Shown here: positions 47,322 through 60,482 of the stretch, in pieces
Numbering within the stretch: the first letter of the stretch is position 1
Layout of the letters: each line of letters starts with the position of its first letter
Source of the DNA: Beroe forskalii
Lineage: Eukaryota; Ctenophora; Nuda; Beroida; Beroidae
Direction of reading: 5' to 3'
Length of the DNA stretch: 64,000 nucleotides
Assembly: GCA_011033025.1 (NCBI GenBank)
Contig: WFMF01000233.1
Span: forward strand, 62,001-126,000
The notes under the pieces: model-generated
Told to the model about the DNA's origin: nothing
Databases searched by the model: none
The model's input: only the letters and a program-made list of their open reading frames with translations
Made by a program: the position numbers and the translations under genes

Positions 47322-50300
47322 GTATGAGTGTGTCAAATGTTTGTCAAAAGTCCCATCGATGGGACGTGGCGATTTGAGGCGATATATGACCTGAAAACGT
47401 ATTATTATGATGAGATAACATATTTTAGAGTTCCTGAGTGCCAAACCAGCCACGCCCAACCCTCAGCCACGCCCAAATCCCACGTCCCATAAATGCGCAA
47501 AAAGTGTGTCAAATATGTGTCAAAAGTCCCATGGATGGGACGTGGCGATTTGAGCCCAGATATGCCTCCAAAACGTATTATTATGATGGGAAAACATATT
47601 TTAGAGTTCCTGAGTGCCAAACCAACCATCTCCAACTTTCGGCCACGCCCAAATCCCACGTCCCATAAATGCGCGAAAAGTGTGTCAAATATGTGTCAAA
47701 AGTCCCATGGATGGGACGTGGCGATTTGAGGCGATACATGACCTGAAAACGTGTTATTATGATGAGATAACATATTTTAGAGTTCCTGAGTGCCAAACCA
47801 ACCATCCCCAACTTTCGGCCACGCCCAAATCCCACGTCCCATAAATGCGCGAAAAGTGTGTCAAATATGTGTCAAAAGTCCCATGGATGGGACGTGGCGA
47901 TTTGAGACCAGAGATGCCTCCAAAACGTATTATCATGATGGGAAAACATATTTTAGAGTTCCTGAGTGCCAAACCAACCATCCTCAACTTTCCGCCACGC
48001 CCAAATCCCACGTCCCATAAATGCGCGAAAAGTGTGTCAAATATGTGTCAAAAGTCCCATGGATGGGACGTGGCGATTTGAGCCCAGATATGCCTCCAAA
48101 ACGTATTATTATGATGGGAAAACATATTTTAGAGTTCCTGAGTGCCAAACCAACCATATCCAACTTTCGGCCACGCCCAAATCCCACGTCCCATAAATGC
48201 GCGAAAAGTGTGTCAAATATGTGTCAAAAGTCCCATGGATGGGACGTGGCGATTTGAGGCGATATATGACCTGAAAACGTGTTATTATGATGAGATAACA
48301 AATTTTAGATTTCCTGAGTGCCAAACCAGCCACGCCCAACCCTCGGCCACGCCCAAATCCCACGTCCCATAAATGCTCGAAAAGTGTGTCAACCAAATAA
48401 ATGGGACGTGGCGATTTGAACCAGATATGCCTCCAAAACGTATTATTATGACGGGAAAACATATTTAAGAGTTCCTGAGTGCCAAAGTCCGTCCCATAAA
48501 TGCGCGAAAAGTGTGTGTCAAAAGATTTGAGACCAGATATGCCTCCAAAACGTATTATTATGACGGGAAAACATATTTTAGAGTTCCTGAGTGCCAAACC
48601 AACCATCTCCAACTTTCGGCCACGCCCAAAGTGTGTCAAATATGTGTCAAAAGTCCCATGGATGGGACGTGGCGATTTGAGACCAGATATGCCTCCAAAA
48701 CGTATTATTATGATGGGAAAACATATTTTAGAGTTCCTGAGTGCCAGACCAACCATCTCCAACTTTCGGCCACGCCCAAATCCCACGTCCCATAGATGCG
48801 CGAAAAGTGTGTCAAATATGTTTCAAAAGTCCCATGGATGGGACGTGGCGATTTGAGGCGATTTGAGACAGATATGCCTCCAAAACGTATTATCATGATT
48901 TGGAAAACATATTTTAGAGTTCCTGAGTGCCAAACCAACCATCCAACTTTCGGCCACGCCCAAATCCCACGTCCCATAAATGCGCGAAAAGTGTGTCAAA
49001 TATGTGTCAAAAGTCCCATGGATGGGACCCGGCGATTTGAGACCAGATTTGCCTCCAAAACGTATTATTATGTTTGGAAAACATATTTTAGAGTTCCTGA
49101 GTGCCAAACCAACCATCTCCAACTTTCGGCCACGCCCAAATCCCGCGTCCCATAAATGCGCAAAAAGTGTGTCAAAAAGTGTGTCAAATATGTGTCAAAA
49201 GTCCCATGGATGGGACGTGGCGATTTGAGGCGATATGCCTCCAAAACGTATTATTATGATTAAACATATTTTAGAGTTGCTGAGTAACAAACCAACCATC
49301 CCCAACTTTCGGCCACACCCAAATCCAACGTCCCGTAAATGGTCGAAAAGTGTGTCAAATATGTTTCAAAAGTCCCATGGATGGGACGTGGCGATTTGAG
49401 GCCAGATATACCTCCAAAACGTATTATTATGATGGGAAAACATATTTTAGAGTTCCTGAGTGCCAAACCAACCATCTCCAACTTTCGGCCACGCCCAAAT
49501 CCCACGTCCCATAAATGCGCGAAAAGTGTGTCAAATATGTGTCAAGCCATGGGACGTGGCGATTTGAGACCAGATATGCCTCCAAAACGTATTATTATGA
49601 TGGGAAAACATATTTTAGAGTTCCTGAGTGCCAAACCAACCATCTCCAACTTTCGGCCACGCCCAAATCCCACGTCCCATAAATGCTCGAAAAGTGTGTC
49701 AAATATTTGTCAAAAGTCCCATGGATGGGACGTGGCGATTTGAGACCAGATATGCCTCCAAAACGTATTATTATGATGGGAAAACATATTTTAGAGTTCC
49801 TGAGTGCCAAACCAACCATCTCCAACTTTCGGCCACGCCCAAATCCCACGTCCCATAAATGCGCGAAAAAGTGTGTCAAATATGTCAAAAGTCCCATGGA
49901 TGGGACGTGGCGATTTGAGACCAGATATGCCTCCAAAACGTATTATTATGATGGGAAACCATATTTTAGAGTTCCTGAGTGCCAAACCAACCATCTCCAA
50001 CTTTCGGCCACGCCCAAATCCCACGTCCCATAAATGAACGAAAAGTGTGTCAAATATGTCAAAAGTCCCATGGATGGGACGTGGCGATTTGAGACCAGAT
50101 ATGCCTCCAAAACGTATTATTATGATTGGGAAAACATATTTTAGAGTTCCTGAGTGCCAAACCAACCATCTCCAACTTTCGGCCACGCCCAAATCCCACG
50201 TCCCATAAATGTGCGAAAAGTGTGTCAAATATGTGTCAAAAGTCCCATGGATGGGACGTGGCGATTTGAGACCAGATATGCCTCCAAAACGTATTATTAT

Positions 50301-52670
50301 GATGGAAAACATAATTTAGAGTTCCTGAGTGCCAAACCAACCATCTCCAACTTTCGGCCACGCCCAAATCCCACGTCCCATAAATGCGCGAAAAGTGTGT
50401 CAAATATGTGTCAAAAGTCCCATGGATGGGACGTGGCGATTTGAGGCGATATATGCCTCCAAAACGTATTATTATGATGAGGTAACATATTTTAGAGTTC
50501 CTGAGTGCCAAACCAACCATCTCCAACTTTCGGCCACGCCCAAATCCCACGTCCCATAAATGCGCGAAAAGTGTGTCAAATATGTGTCAAAAGTCCCATG
50601 GATGGGACGTGGCGATTTGAGACCAGATATGCCTCATAAACGTATTATTATGATGGGAAAACATATTTTAGAGTTCCTGAGTGCCAAACCAACCATCTTC
50701 AACTTTCGGCCACGCCCAAATCCCACGTCCCATAAATGCGCGAAAAGTGTGTCAAATATGTGTCAAAAGTCCCATGGATGGGACGTGGCGATTTGAGACC
50801 AGATATGCCTCCAAAACGTATTATTATGATGGGAAAACATATTTTAGAGTTCCTGAGTGCCAAACCAACCATCTCCAACTTTCGGCCACGCCCAAATCCC
50901 ACGTCCCATAGATGCGCAAAAAGTGTGTCAAATATGTGTCAAAAGTCCCATGGATGGGACGTGGCGATTTGAGACCAGATATGCCTCCAAAACGTATTAT
51001 TATGATGGGAAACCATATTTTAGAGTTCCTGAGTGCCAAACCAACCATCTCCAACTTTCGGCCACGCCCAAATCCCACGTCCCATAAATGCGCAAAAAGT
51101 GTGTCAATTATGTGTCAAAAGTCCCATGGATGGGACGTGGCGATTTGAGACCAGATATGCCTCCAAAACGTATTATTATGATTGGAAAACATATTTTAGA
51201 GTTCCTGAGTGCCAAACCAACCATCTCCAACTTTCGGCCACGCCCAAATCCCACGTCCCATAAATGCGCGAAAAGTGTGTCAAATATGTGTCAAAAGTCC
51301 CATGGATGGGACGTGGCGATTTGAGACCAGATATGCCTCCAAAACGTATTATTATGATGGGAAAACATATTTTAGAGTTCCTGAGTGCCAAACCAACCAT
51401 CTCCAACTTTCGGCCACGCCCAAATCCCACGTCCCATAAATGCGCGAAAAGTGTGTCAAATATGTGTCAAAAGTCCCATGGATGGGACGTGGCGATTTGA
51501 GACCAGATATGCCTCCAAAACGTATTATTATGATGGGAAACCATATTTTAGAGTTCCTGAGTGCCAAACCAACCATCTCCAACTTTCGGCCACGCCCAAA
51601 TCCCACGTCCCATAAATGCGCGAAAAGTGTGTCAAATATGTGTCAAAAGTCCCATGGATGGGACGTGGCGATTTGAGAACAGATATGCCTCCAAAACGTA
51701 TTATTATGATGGGAAAACATATTTTAGAGTTCCTGAGTGCCAAACCAACCATCTCCAACTTTCGGCCACGCCCAAATCCCACGTCCCATAAATGCGCGAA
51801 AAGTGTGTCAAATATGTGTCAAAAAGTCCCATGGATGGGACGTGGCGATTTGAGACCAGATATGCCTCCAAAACGTATTATTATGATGGGAAACCATATT
51901 TTAGAGTTCCTGAGTGCCAAACCAACCATCTCCAACTTTCGGCCACGCCCAAATCCCACGTCCCATAAATGCGCGAAAAGTGTGTCAAATATGTGTCAAA
52001 AGTCCCATGGATGGGACGTGGCGATTTGAGACCAGATATGCCTCCAAAACGTATTATTATGATGGGAAAACATATTTTAGAGTTCCTGAGTGCCAAACCA
52101 ACCATCTCCAACTTTCGGCCACGCCCAAATCCCACGTCCCATAAATGCGCGAAAAGTGTGTCAAATATGTGTCAAAAGTCCCATGGATGGGACGTGGCGA
52201 TTTGAGACCAGATATGCCTCCAAAACGTATTATTATGATGGGAAAACATATTTTAGAGTTCCTGAGTGCCAAACCAACCATCTCCAACTTTCGGCCACGC
52301 CCAAATCCCACGTCCCATAAATGCGCGAAAAGTGTGTCAAATATGTGTCAAAAGTCCCATGGATGGGACGTGGCGATTTGAGACCAGATATGCCTCCAAA
52401 ACGTATTATTATGATGGGAAAACATATTTTAGAGTTCCTGAGTGCCAAACCAACCATCTCCAACTTTCGGCCACGCCCAAATCCCACGTCCCATAAATGC
52501 GCGAAAAGTGTGTCAAATATGTGTCAAAAGTCCCATGGATGGGACGTGGCGATTTGAGACCAGATATGCCTCCAAAACGTATTATTATGATGGGAAAACA
52601 TATTTTAGAGTTCCTGAGTGCCAAACCAACCACCTGCAACCCTCGGCCACGCCCAAATCCCACGTCCCAT
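47322..52670 (+). repeat. 176-bp satellite array, direct orientation
   Basis: About 30 monomers of 176 bp. Landmarks in each are GTGTGTCAAATATGTGTC, CCCATGGATGGGACGTGG, CAAAACGTATTATTATGATG, CATATTTTAGAGTTCCTGAG and AAATCCCACGTCCCATAAAT. Edge monomers (47.3-49.3 kb) are diverged and partly deleted; those at about 51.2-52.6 kb are virtually identical, indicating recent homogenisation. The array starts about eight bases after the lectin exon-7 donor. The 76-84-codon frames on both strands follow from the period and are not genes. Confidence 0.97.
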
Positions 52671-53880
52671 CCATGGGACTTTTGACACATATTTGGCACA
52701 CTTTTCAACCATTTACGGGACGTGGGATTTGGGCGTGGCCGAAAGTTTACGATGGTTGGTTTGGCACTCAAGAACTCTAAAATATGTTTTTCCCATAATA
52801 ATAATACGTTTTGAAGGCATATCTAGTCTCATGTCACCACGTCCCATGGCTTGACACAGATTTGACACACTTTTCGAGCATTCATGGAATTTGGGCGTGG
52901 CCGAGGGTTGGGCGTGGTTGGTTTAGCAATTAGCACTCAAGAACTCTAAAATATGTTTTCCCATCATAATAATACGTTTTGGAGGCATATCTGGTCTCAA
53001 ATCGCCACGTCCCATCCATGGGACTTTTGACACATATTTGACACACTTTTCGCGCATTTATGGGACGTGGGATTTGGGCGTGGCCGAAAGTTGGAGATGG
53101 TTGGTTTGGCACTCAGGAACTCTAAAATATGTTTTCCAATCATAATAATACGTTTTGGAGGCATATCTGGTCTCAAATCGCCACGTCCCATCCATGGGAC
53201 TTTTGACACATATTTGACACACTTTTCGCGCATCTATGGGACGTGGGATTTGGGCGTGGCCGAAAGTTGGAGATGGTTGGTCTGGCACTCAGGAACTCTA
53301 AAATATGTTTTCCAATCATAATAATACGTTTTGGAGGCATATCTGGTCTCAAATCAAATCGTCCCATCCCATGGGTTTTTGACACATATTTGACACACTT
53401 TTCGCGCATTTATGGGACGTGATATTTGGGCGTGGCCGAGGTTGGGCGTGGTTGGTTTGGCACTCAGGAACTCTAAAATATGTCATCATAATAATACGTT
53501 TTCAGGTCATATATCGCCTCAAATCGCCACGTCCCATCCATGGGACTTTTGACATATTTGACACACTTTTCGCACATTTATGGGACGTGGGATTTGGGCG
53601 TGGCCGAAAGTTGAGGATGGTTGGTTTGGCACTCAGGAACTCTGAAATATGATTTCACATCATAATAATACGTTTTGGAGGCATATCTGGTCTCAAATCG
53701 CCACGTCCCATGGCCTGATAGTTGATACACATTTGACACATTTTTCTCACATACGTGGGATTTTGGCGTGGCTAAGGGTTGAGTGTTTTTAGTTTGGAAC
53801 TATTGGGAAGTTTTGGGTAATATATCGCCTCAAATTGCCACGTCCCATACCTACATGAGACTTTTAATTCCCATTTCACA
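52671..53880 (-). repeat. 176-bp satellite array, inverted arm
   Basis: About seven monomers of the same satellite in reverse orientation, more diverged toward the right edge, fading out by about 53880. The switch occurs within the CCACGTCCCAT sequence that each monomer carries in both orientations. Confidence 0.95.
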
Positions 53881-55501
53881 TACTGTTCACGCACATGCCA
53901 TCAAAACTTTCAGTACTTGATTAGCAATGAACCTTACTTAAGCAATTAGCCACCATAAAAACATGTTTTGTATCAAGTTAAAACGTTCGACATCATCAGG
54001 CTGAAATTGTATGTCCATCTTTATTATTGCTTCCAAGCAGACATATTTGAATATTGATTGTTTTGAGGGACAATGAATATCAAAACAAAGCACTATACAT
54101 TTTGATACCCAAATTTCAAAACTGTGACAAAATCAATAGCTGAAATCCTACTTCGTAAACAACTATAAAGGAGATAGACAACAAGGCGGAACTGCGACTG
54201 ATAGTGTGTGAACGGGATTGTGCATTGTTGATAAATTTTGCAGCGTGCTTGGGAGGAAATTGCAAACGCGCGCGCATTTGGAGTGCTGAAATTCGCGGCG
54301 CGGCTTGACACAAGTCCCGTAAAACATGTCCCAAGTATGTTGACGTATAGTGCTTACGAAGTTGCACCTTTTAGCCCACCAAGTGCCAACCTTGAATAAT
54401 AACACTAATACTGGCGACGTCAAATAATGAAAAATGTATAGTCCTCATCCTTAAACAAGTAACAAGATATGAACCTACTAGGAAGTTAATCGTACAAACA
54501 AACGTGGTGCTTGTTAGTTGCATGTAATTCAGTTTAGAGTAGTAACTAAATTTATATTGCAATTGGCGGGTTTATTGAATTAGGATTTGACATCGTGAAT
54601 ATGCACTTCAGCTTATACTTAATTTGTTGTCATATCGCAATAATAATATGAACTATGTAGGATCAATCATTTGATATTTGGTAAGCTGTGTCATCATGGA
54701 ACTTGAGTGAACTTTAGTAGTGTTTGTTTAGGATCACAATTCACACGTCATTGTCAGGTGTTGTAAATGCAATTGTAAATTGTTATGTAATCTGTATTAT
54801 AACGCTTAAATTTTGATGCACATTGACTTTATCATCATCTCGCGTTCTCAATCAAAGATTGGCTACAAGTTAGGCCAGGGTCAGCAGGAACCAACTGATT
54901 ATTGAAGCACATGCTCTGTTATCTTCAGACAAGGGGTAGTAAGCCAATCATAGGATGATAAGTTCAACCACTGGTTCATGTCAACAGATGACTCATAACC
55001 ATGAAATAAAATAATCAATCAGATAATTTTCTACTTTTGGATTAGTGTGGCTGCCACACTCTTCGTAAGGTCGGATAACGGAGTGTGGCAGTGTGGCTGC
55101 CACACTGATTTCGAGTGTGGCAGTGCGGCAGTGTGGCAAAAAGCGTAAAACAGTGTGGCAGAACTCGAAAATCTGCCACACTGCCACAGTGCCACACTAT
55201 ATTTGCCACACTCTCAAGTGTGGCAGTGTGGCACTGTGGCAGTGTGGCAAGGGTCGTAAGGTCTACTGGTGACGTGGTTCTAGGGGTCTTTTTTGGATGG
55301 CGCGGTCTTTAATTATTTGAGATCGTAGCGCAGTATCGGATGGCGCGCGCGCGGCGCGCGCAAACATCTTAGTAAGTAACCAGCCTAGCGGCACAGCAGC
55401 AACCCTCACTGTACGAAACGTACGCTGCTTGTTCTGGGACCGGCCTGTCCCCTGGTCAGTATATTGACTTGTACCTCTGGCTCTGTCTGTCTCGAATTCT
55501 A
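53881..55501. other. Gene-poor stretch after the satellite
   Basis: No lectin exon could be identified here despite searching for the expected end of the lectin domain. A GTGTGGC repeat cluster sits at 55040-55256, and a CGCGCGCGCGG-rich patch at 55335-55365 may mark the promoter of the plus-strand gene at 55502. Confidence 0.45.
55040..55256. repeat. GTGTGGCA / TGCCACAC word cluster
   Basis: About 17 copies of the 9-bp word CAGTGTGGC in both orientations, interspersed with CGTAAAA and CTCGAAAATC spacers. CGTAAGGTC occurs at both ends. It can fold into a nested hairpin. No target duplication was established. Confidence 0.7.
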
Positions 55502-57126
55502 ATGGATGATAGTGTTGAGAGATCGCTTTTCGTTCGCCTTCCGGCAGAGTATTGCATTAACTCTCCCATGATTTGCTTTCTCTTAGGTTAGTGATCCGTG
55601 AAACCTCCCTTCCATTTTATTCCTCTCATCCATTTCTCAGATTGGGCACAACACAGCTCAGTGTACCAAGCTGCTTGCCTGCGCGTATGCAGCCTAGACC
55701 GGCTGTTGCTATAGCAACGCGCGATCATTAATTTGAATTTCTGCACGTGCGCGTTCTTTTCGTTTCCTATCGATTGAATACGCTTCCCTTTCTTCAATTG
55801 AATTCAAAATTACCAAAACAAGAATGGAGTACCAATGCTTGTGCTGGGTACCGAAACCCCACCGGGTTTCCAGGACATTGACTGCGAGGTAGATTACCTG
55901 CTGGAGCTCCAAGGATGCCTCAAGGATGCCTCTACTCAAACTCGGTAATTTTATCTTCAAGTCCACGATCCCTCGACTTTGAAGCTTTTGAATTTAGCGT
56001 CATTTTTAATGTCGATTTTTTGGTCTCAGGAATTTGACATTTTCTAACTGTATATTCTACTAATAATAAAATGGAAAGTAACACCCTCTGGTCACAGGTA
56101 TTGAACGAGAACACCGGTGCCGAGATGAAAGTTAATGAGGAACCAGGTAAAAAACATGTCTAGATTTTAATTCTTCATCAGATTTTCACCATATTATGGG
56201 TACATTGATTTGTCATCCTTCATCATGAAATGCGCTCGTCTCCTAGTTGAATTTTCTAGCGCCTAATATTTCCCTCCTCTTCACCTTTTAAGGAGAAAAT
56301 TCGGTTGCCTTTACCTTTATCATCAGTCAATGTCTGGCTTCCTGCAACAGAATATTTGTGATTCTAACTGGACATGTCCCACCACCCTCTCAACCCTTTC
56401 TACCCCTCTCTCAACCCTTCCTACCCCTCTCTCAACCCTTCCTACCCCTCTCCCAACCCTTTCTACCCCTCTCTCAACCCTTCCTACCTCTCTCAACCTT
56501 CCTACCCCTCTCTCAACCCTTCTACCCTCTTCTAACCCTTCTAGCCTCTTCAACCCTTCTACCCCTCTATCAATCCCACTACCGCTCTCCTTCCTTCCTA
56601 CCCCTCTCTCAACTTTAACCCTTCCTCTTCTCAACCCTTCTACCCACGCTCTTCCAACCTTCCTACCCTCTCTTAACCCTTCTACCGCTCTTTCAACCCT
56701 TCCTACCCCTCTCTAACTCTTCCTTCCCCAACCTTCTACCGCTCTTCCAACCCTTCCCTACCCCTCTCAACCCTTCTACCTCTTTCAGCCACCTACCCTC
56801 TAACTCTTCCTTCCCTCTTTCAACCCTTCTACCCTCTTTAACCTCTACCCCTCTCTTAACCCTTCTACCGCTCTTTCGACCCTTCCTAGCCCTCTTCCAA
56901 CCCTTCTACCGCTCTCTCAACCCTTCGTACCCCTCTCTCAACCCTCCTACCCCTATCTCAACCCTCCTACCCCTCTCTTAACCCTCCTACCCCTCCAGAT
57001 AAAAGTCAAGACCAAGTAACTGAAGACACTAAACTAATGGATTCCGAGGTCGAAATACCAAAAGAACCAACCGTGGCATCCATGGATTCCTCTAAATGTG
57101 AGAAACTATACGTCAAATCCCCTCAT
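55502..57126 (+). CDS. Tentative multi-exon gene, cut by a duplication
   Basis: Proposed exons are 55502-55586 (MDDSVERSLFVRLPAEY..., GTTAGT donor), about 55830-55941 (GTETPPGFQDIDCEVDYLLE..., GTAATT donor), 56079-56146 (NTLWSQVLNENTGAEMKVNE, GTAAAA donor) and 56999 onward (KSQDQVTEDTKLMDSEVEIP...). Phases 1, 2 and 1 are compatible across all joins, but the second and third acceptors are weak. The protein is acidic and Ser/Thr/Glu-rich in its later part, with no recognised domain. The last exon runs into the block duplicated from MTBP at about 57127, so the native 3' end is missing. A CpG-rich patch lies just upstream. Confidence 0.4.
56376..56998 (+). repeat. Pyrimidine-rich CAACCCTTCTACCCCTCTCT minisatellite
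   Basis: About 30 imperfect 18-22-bp units fill most of the intron before exon 56999. The array ends exactly in the 3' splice site CCCCTCCAG, so it functions as an expanded polypyrimidine tract. Confidence 0.88.
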
Positions 57127-60100
57127 AAATTGGGGGTTGCCCCCCATCACGTAACAATTTGTAACCTGTGCACGTATTTCCTCTGGAGGTCTTGTATCCT
57201 TTCATCAGTCTCGTCGTTGTTAAAGTACTGTATACCGTGTGTCTGCTGATTAACAGCCTCCTGCGAAGTAATTGTTAAGTCAGTTAATATTAATAACGAT
57301 CAAAATAAATAGGCGGTCGTAATGACGTAATTTACATTGTGCACGCTGCCAAATTGTTGAAAATAACCGCATGTTTTCGTGTACTGGGTATAGTTTGGGC
57401 TAAATGGTCAAATTCTTGATCAAGTAATGCAACATTAAATGTCAAACAACATACACTTTACATGCTGATGTACATAAAACATACATGCATTGTTTAACTG
57501 TACAAATTATAACATGTCAATATAAATAGATACATAAGCAAGAAACATGGAGCACTGACCTTGTAAGGCAGAGCTGCAGCGTGTGATTCCTCGAACTCTG
57601 GTCCTCCCCTCTCGTGGCTCTTATACGCACTGGGTTCATAAACCTCCAGAATATCCTAAAGAGACAAAGTTAGCAGGATTACCTATAGTTTCTATCATAC
57701 AATGACTGTACAATGTGCAGTGTGCTCTGTTCAACGTTCCCAAGCTATATGTTGCTTTAATAGGTTGGTAATTTTGAAATCCGCATTTCAATCAATCAAT
57801 AGATAATATAACGCGTGAATTTCAGTAACTGTTGAGTTAATACTGCAACTGTAATGAAAGTGTAAAATGTTTGATTTTGCAGATCATGAAGTTTAGGAAA
57901 CACGTCCCACCCCCTGGTCCCCACATACCATGGGGGAAGGGATTGACGCGGCGGCGGGGATGTTGCGAGGCGAGGGGATTCTGACGGGAAAGCTCTTGTC
58001 TGTTTTAGTGCTCTCCACTGCTGCGCGCTCGAAGAACTCCAGGAGCTTCTGTTCATGGGACCAGTCCACGGTAGGCGACTGGTTGATGAACACGCCCCCT
58101 TTCTGTGTACTTGGGGGTCTGAAACATGGATGCAGGGAACTATTCGTTGAAGATAAAGCCGGAATTCAGGTAGGGAGACTTGAAACTTTTTATTTGGCCA
58201 ATTGGTTACTTAGATAACAAAATTTTCAGAAAATTTTTCTCCTGCTTCCACCTGGTCAATAGTGAGCACTAGAAAGCATTATCTGCTTATCTGGAAGGAA
58301 GATAGCATGGGAACTCACTGTAGAACATCTCTGAAAGTGTAGAGTTTTCCTTTCCACAGCAGTACGTAAGGTCCTTGGAGTGTGTTGGAGGAGTTACCAA
58401 TGCTTCTCGTCTGAACTGCTCGTATCCACTCAGACTTCAACTTGATGCCTTGCTCGCGCTGGTAGAGGATATAGAGTAACTCTCGAATAATGGCAGTGAC
58501 GTCCAGCTATCTTATGATCTGGTAATCCGTGGACTTTACAGCCAAACATCCAACACGAAAAATATATAATGACGGAAGGGTATTCTAGTCAAGTACCCAA
58601 TATCATGACGTTTAACAGCCTGTTTTTTGTTGCTTGATAGTCAAGTACCTGGTAGGTAACTTTGCAGAGGATGCCTTTCTTGGTGAGCGTTGCCAGTCTA
58701 ACGGCTGTTTCCACTGCTACCGTTGTTACATCCACACACTCTTTCAACACGAATAGAGGGACTGTATTCACGATCTGAGACGGGGTTGGTAAATTGCTGA
58801 TTAAATGGATACTGCGTTGTTGAGGTTGCCTTCAATCTTTGAGAGGACTCCTATTCACTTTGATACAGTATCAATCGCTCAAATGTTATGAGGTTATGAT
58901 TATGTAGTTTATTAATGCTATGTTGGTCATTGATAATTTGATTACCAGTTATAAAATCCACCAATAAATTTGAAGTGCAATACGATGGATTATAGAATGA
59001 CGACATGAAATGATCGAGTATCAAATGACCAGGAAAATAATGATGCCACTTGGGTGCAGTAAAACCTCCTTATCTCCCCATTCTATTATCCAATCAACAC
59101 CTCAGGGTACATTGAACACTGATCTGTATTACGGAGAGCAACGTTAGATTCCCATTTGTAACAAAGTCGGTGTGCTTCCCCATGACAATGATACCTGTTA
59201 ATGTCATATCAACCCCACTTTGATTACCTGCAGGAGTACCCAGATTAGAATCAGGGTACCAGGGACAGATACGAGTCATCAAGCTATCATTAATTGATAT
59301 ATCAAAAAAAGCAAAATCGTGATGGGAATCTAAATGATTTCCCTTCTCCCCAAAGAACAGCTACAAACACGGACTTCAATACCTGCGATTTAAAGCTCGT
59401 TTAAAATCATTGACATAATGAGCAATAATCAGAAATTTTTAAAAGGAAACTGCTTGAGACCTTTGAAGTGAACGTCCGTGACCCAGCAACACTTGCTGAT
59501 GATCTTGGCTAGGTTGTACACATCACTCTTCAAAAGCACCGCCGCTTTCATGGCCTTGACCCAGGGGCTGTGGCTGGAGTCACGCGACTTGGTAACTATG
59601 GACAGGTAACCATGGTGACACTTGATGAACCTCATGAGACCACTGGCAAGGATCAGCGAGGCCCCTGCAGTTGGTATCTGAAGGAAAGGGGTGGGTTGGC
59701 ATGGTGCTTACACTCATGGTGGCTTAGCATTTACTTAAAAATGGAGCTCACACTCAAAGATGACTGTGTTTTAAAAGAGAAGTATTCAGGATATTCGTTA
59801 TTAAAATTCGAAATTTTAAATTTTCAAATTTCATTCATCAGATTTCAGTCAGCTTCCCTCGCTCATTTGACTCACCTGTTCGGTAATCCACACAGCATGG
59901 GTGACACTGTACTTAGGTATCTCATCCAGCAGGTTGTGAAGAGTGATCCCCACGTTGTCCAAAGACCCAGCCCGCATCTTCTCCTCATTGAACTTCAGGC
60001 CCGCCAGGGTGGTTGCCCAGTTGTGAGCGGGCTGGTCGCTGGAGGAGTCAGCAGCGGTCCCGGGGCGTTCTGTCCCGCACCAGAGGGGTGGCTCCCCCGA

Positions 60101-60482
60101 GCTGGTAATGATGCAGCACGGGATGTCGCCGCTCAGATTGGCATCGAACTGCGATAGTACCTGACAGAAAGGGGTGTGAAATGGGGAAATGAGAGGGGAT
60201 TTGCGGGATAATTCAGGAAGCGAGAAATTATCATGCTACATTCGGTATGGCCTAACGAAATGGAATGCGTATATCTAACAGATTAAATGGTCTAGAATTT
60301 GGAATGGCCCCACATTTCCATCTTATTCAACAACTCATGAGTAAAAGGCTAATGGTTTAATGTAAGCAATAGAAACACGAATAAGCTACTAACAGCAACC
60401 ATCAGCAAGTTCATACCTGAGAGATGAACTCTTGGGTTGAGTGAGGACCCGTGAGGAAGATGACACACGACCTAGCTGACAT
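57127..60482 (-). pseudogene. MTBP: MTBP copy 2, exons 1-8 only
   Basis: The segment at about 57127-60683 is a direct duplicate of about 21990-25445, 35 kb away, same orientation. Minus-strand exons are 60482-60417, 60160-59876, 59677 to about 59456, 58774-58649, 58458-58319, 58118-57929, 57655-57560 and 57260-57166. Every exon whose ends can be placed has the same length as in copy 1 (66, 285, 126, 140, 190, 96, 95), and all stay open. Several splice sites are better here: exon 1 has GTATGA, exon 7 has a normal TTTAG acceptor, exon 8 a CAG acceptor. The large last exon with the SRSQK domain is absent; homology stops in the C-run just past exon 8. It could be transcribed but would lack the DNA-binding C-terminus. 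An assembly or haplotype artefact is possible. Confidence 0.85.

Noticed and set aside
47322-53880. Dozens of 76-137-codon frames on both strands of the satellite
   Set aside because: They recur every 176 bp with the same peptides on both strands, the signature of a tandem repeat lacking stops rather than a gene family.
55396-55460. Missing lectin exon containing a CSGTG-like segment
   Set aside because: The resemblance to the VIP36 SAGTGDLS stretch is in the wrong phase for the exon-7 donor, and flanking residues do not match.
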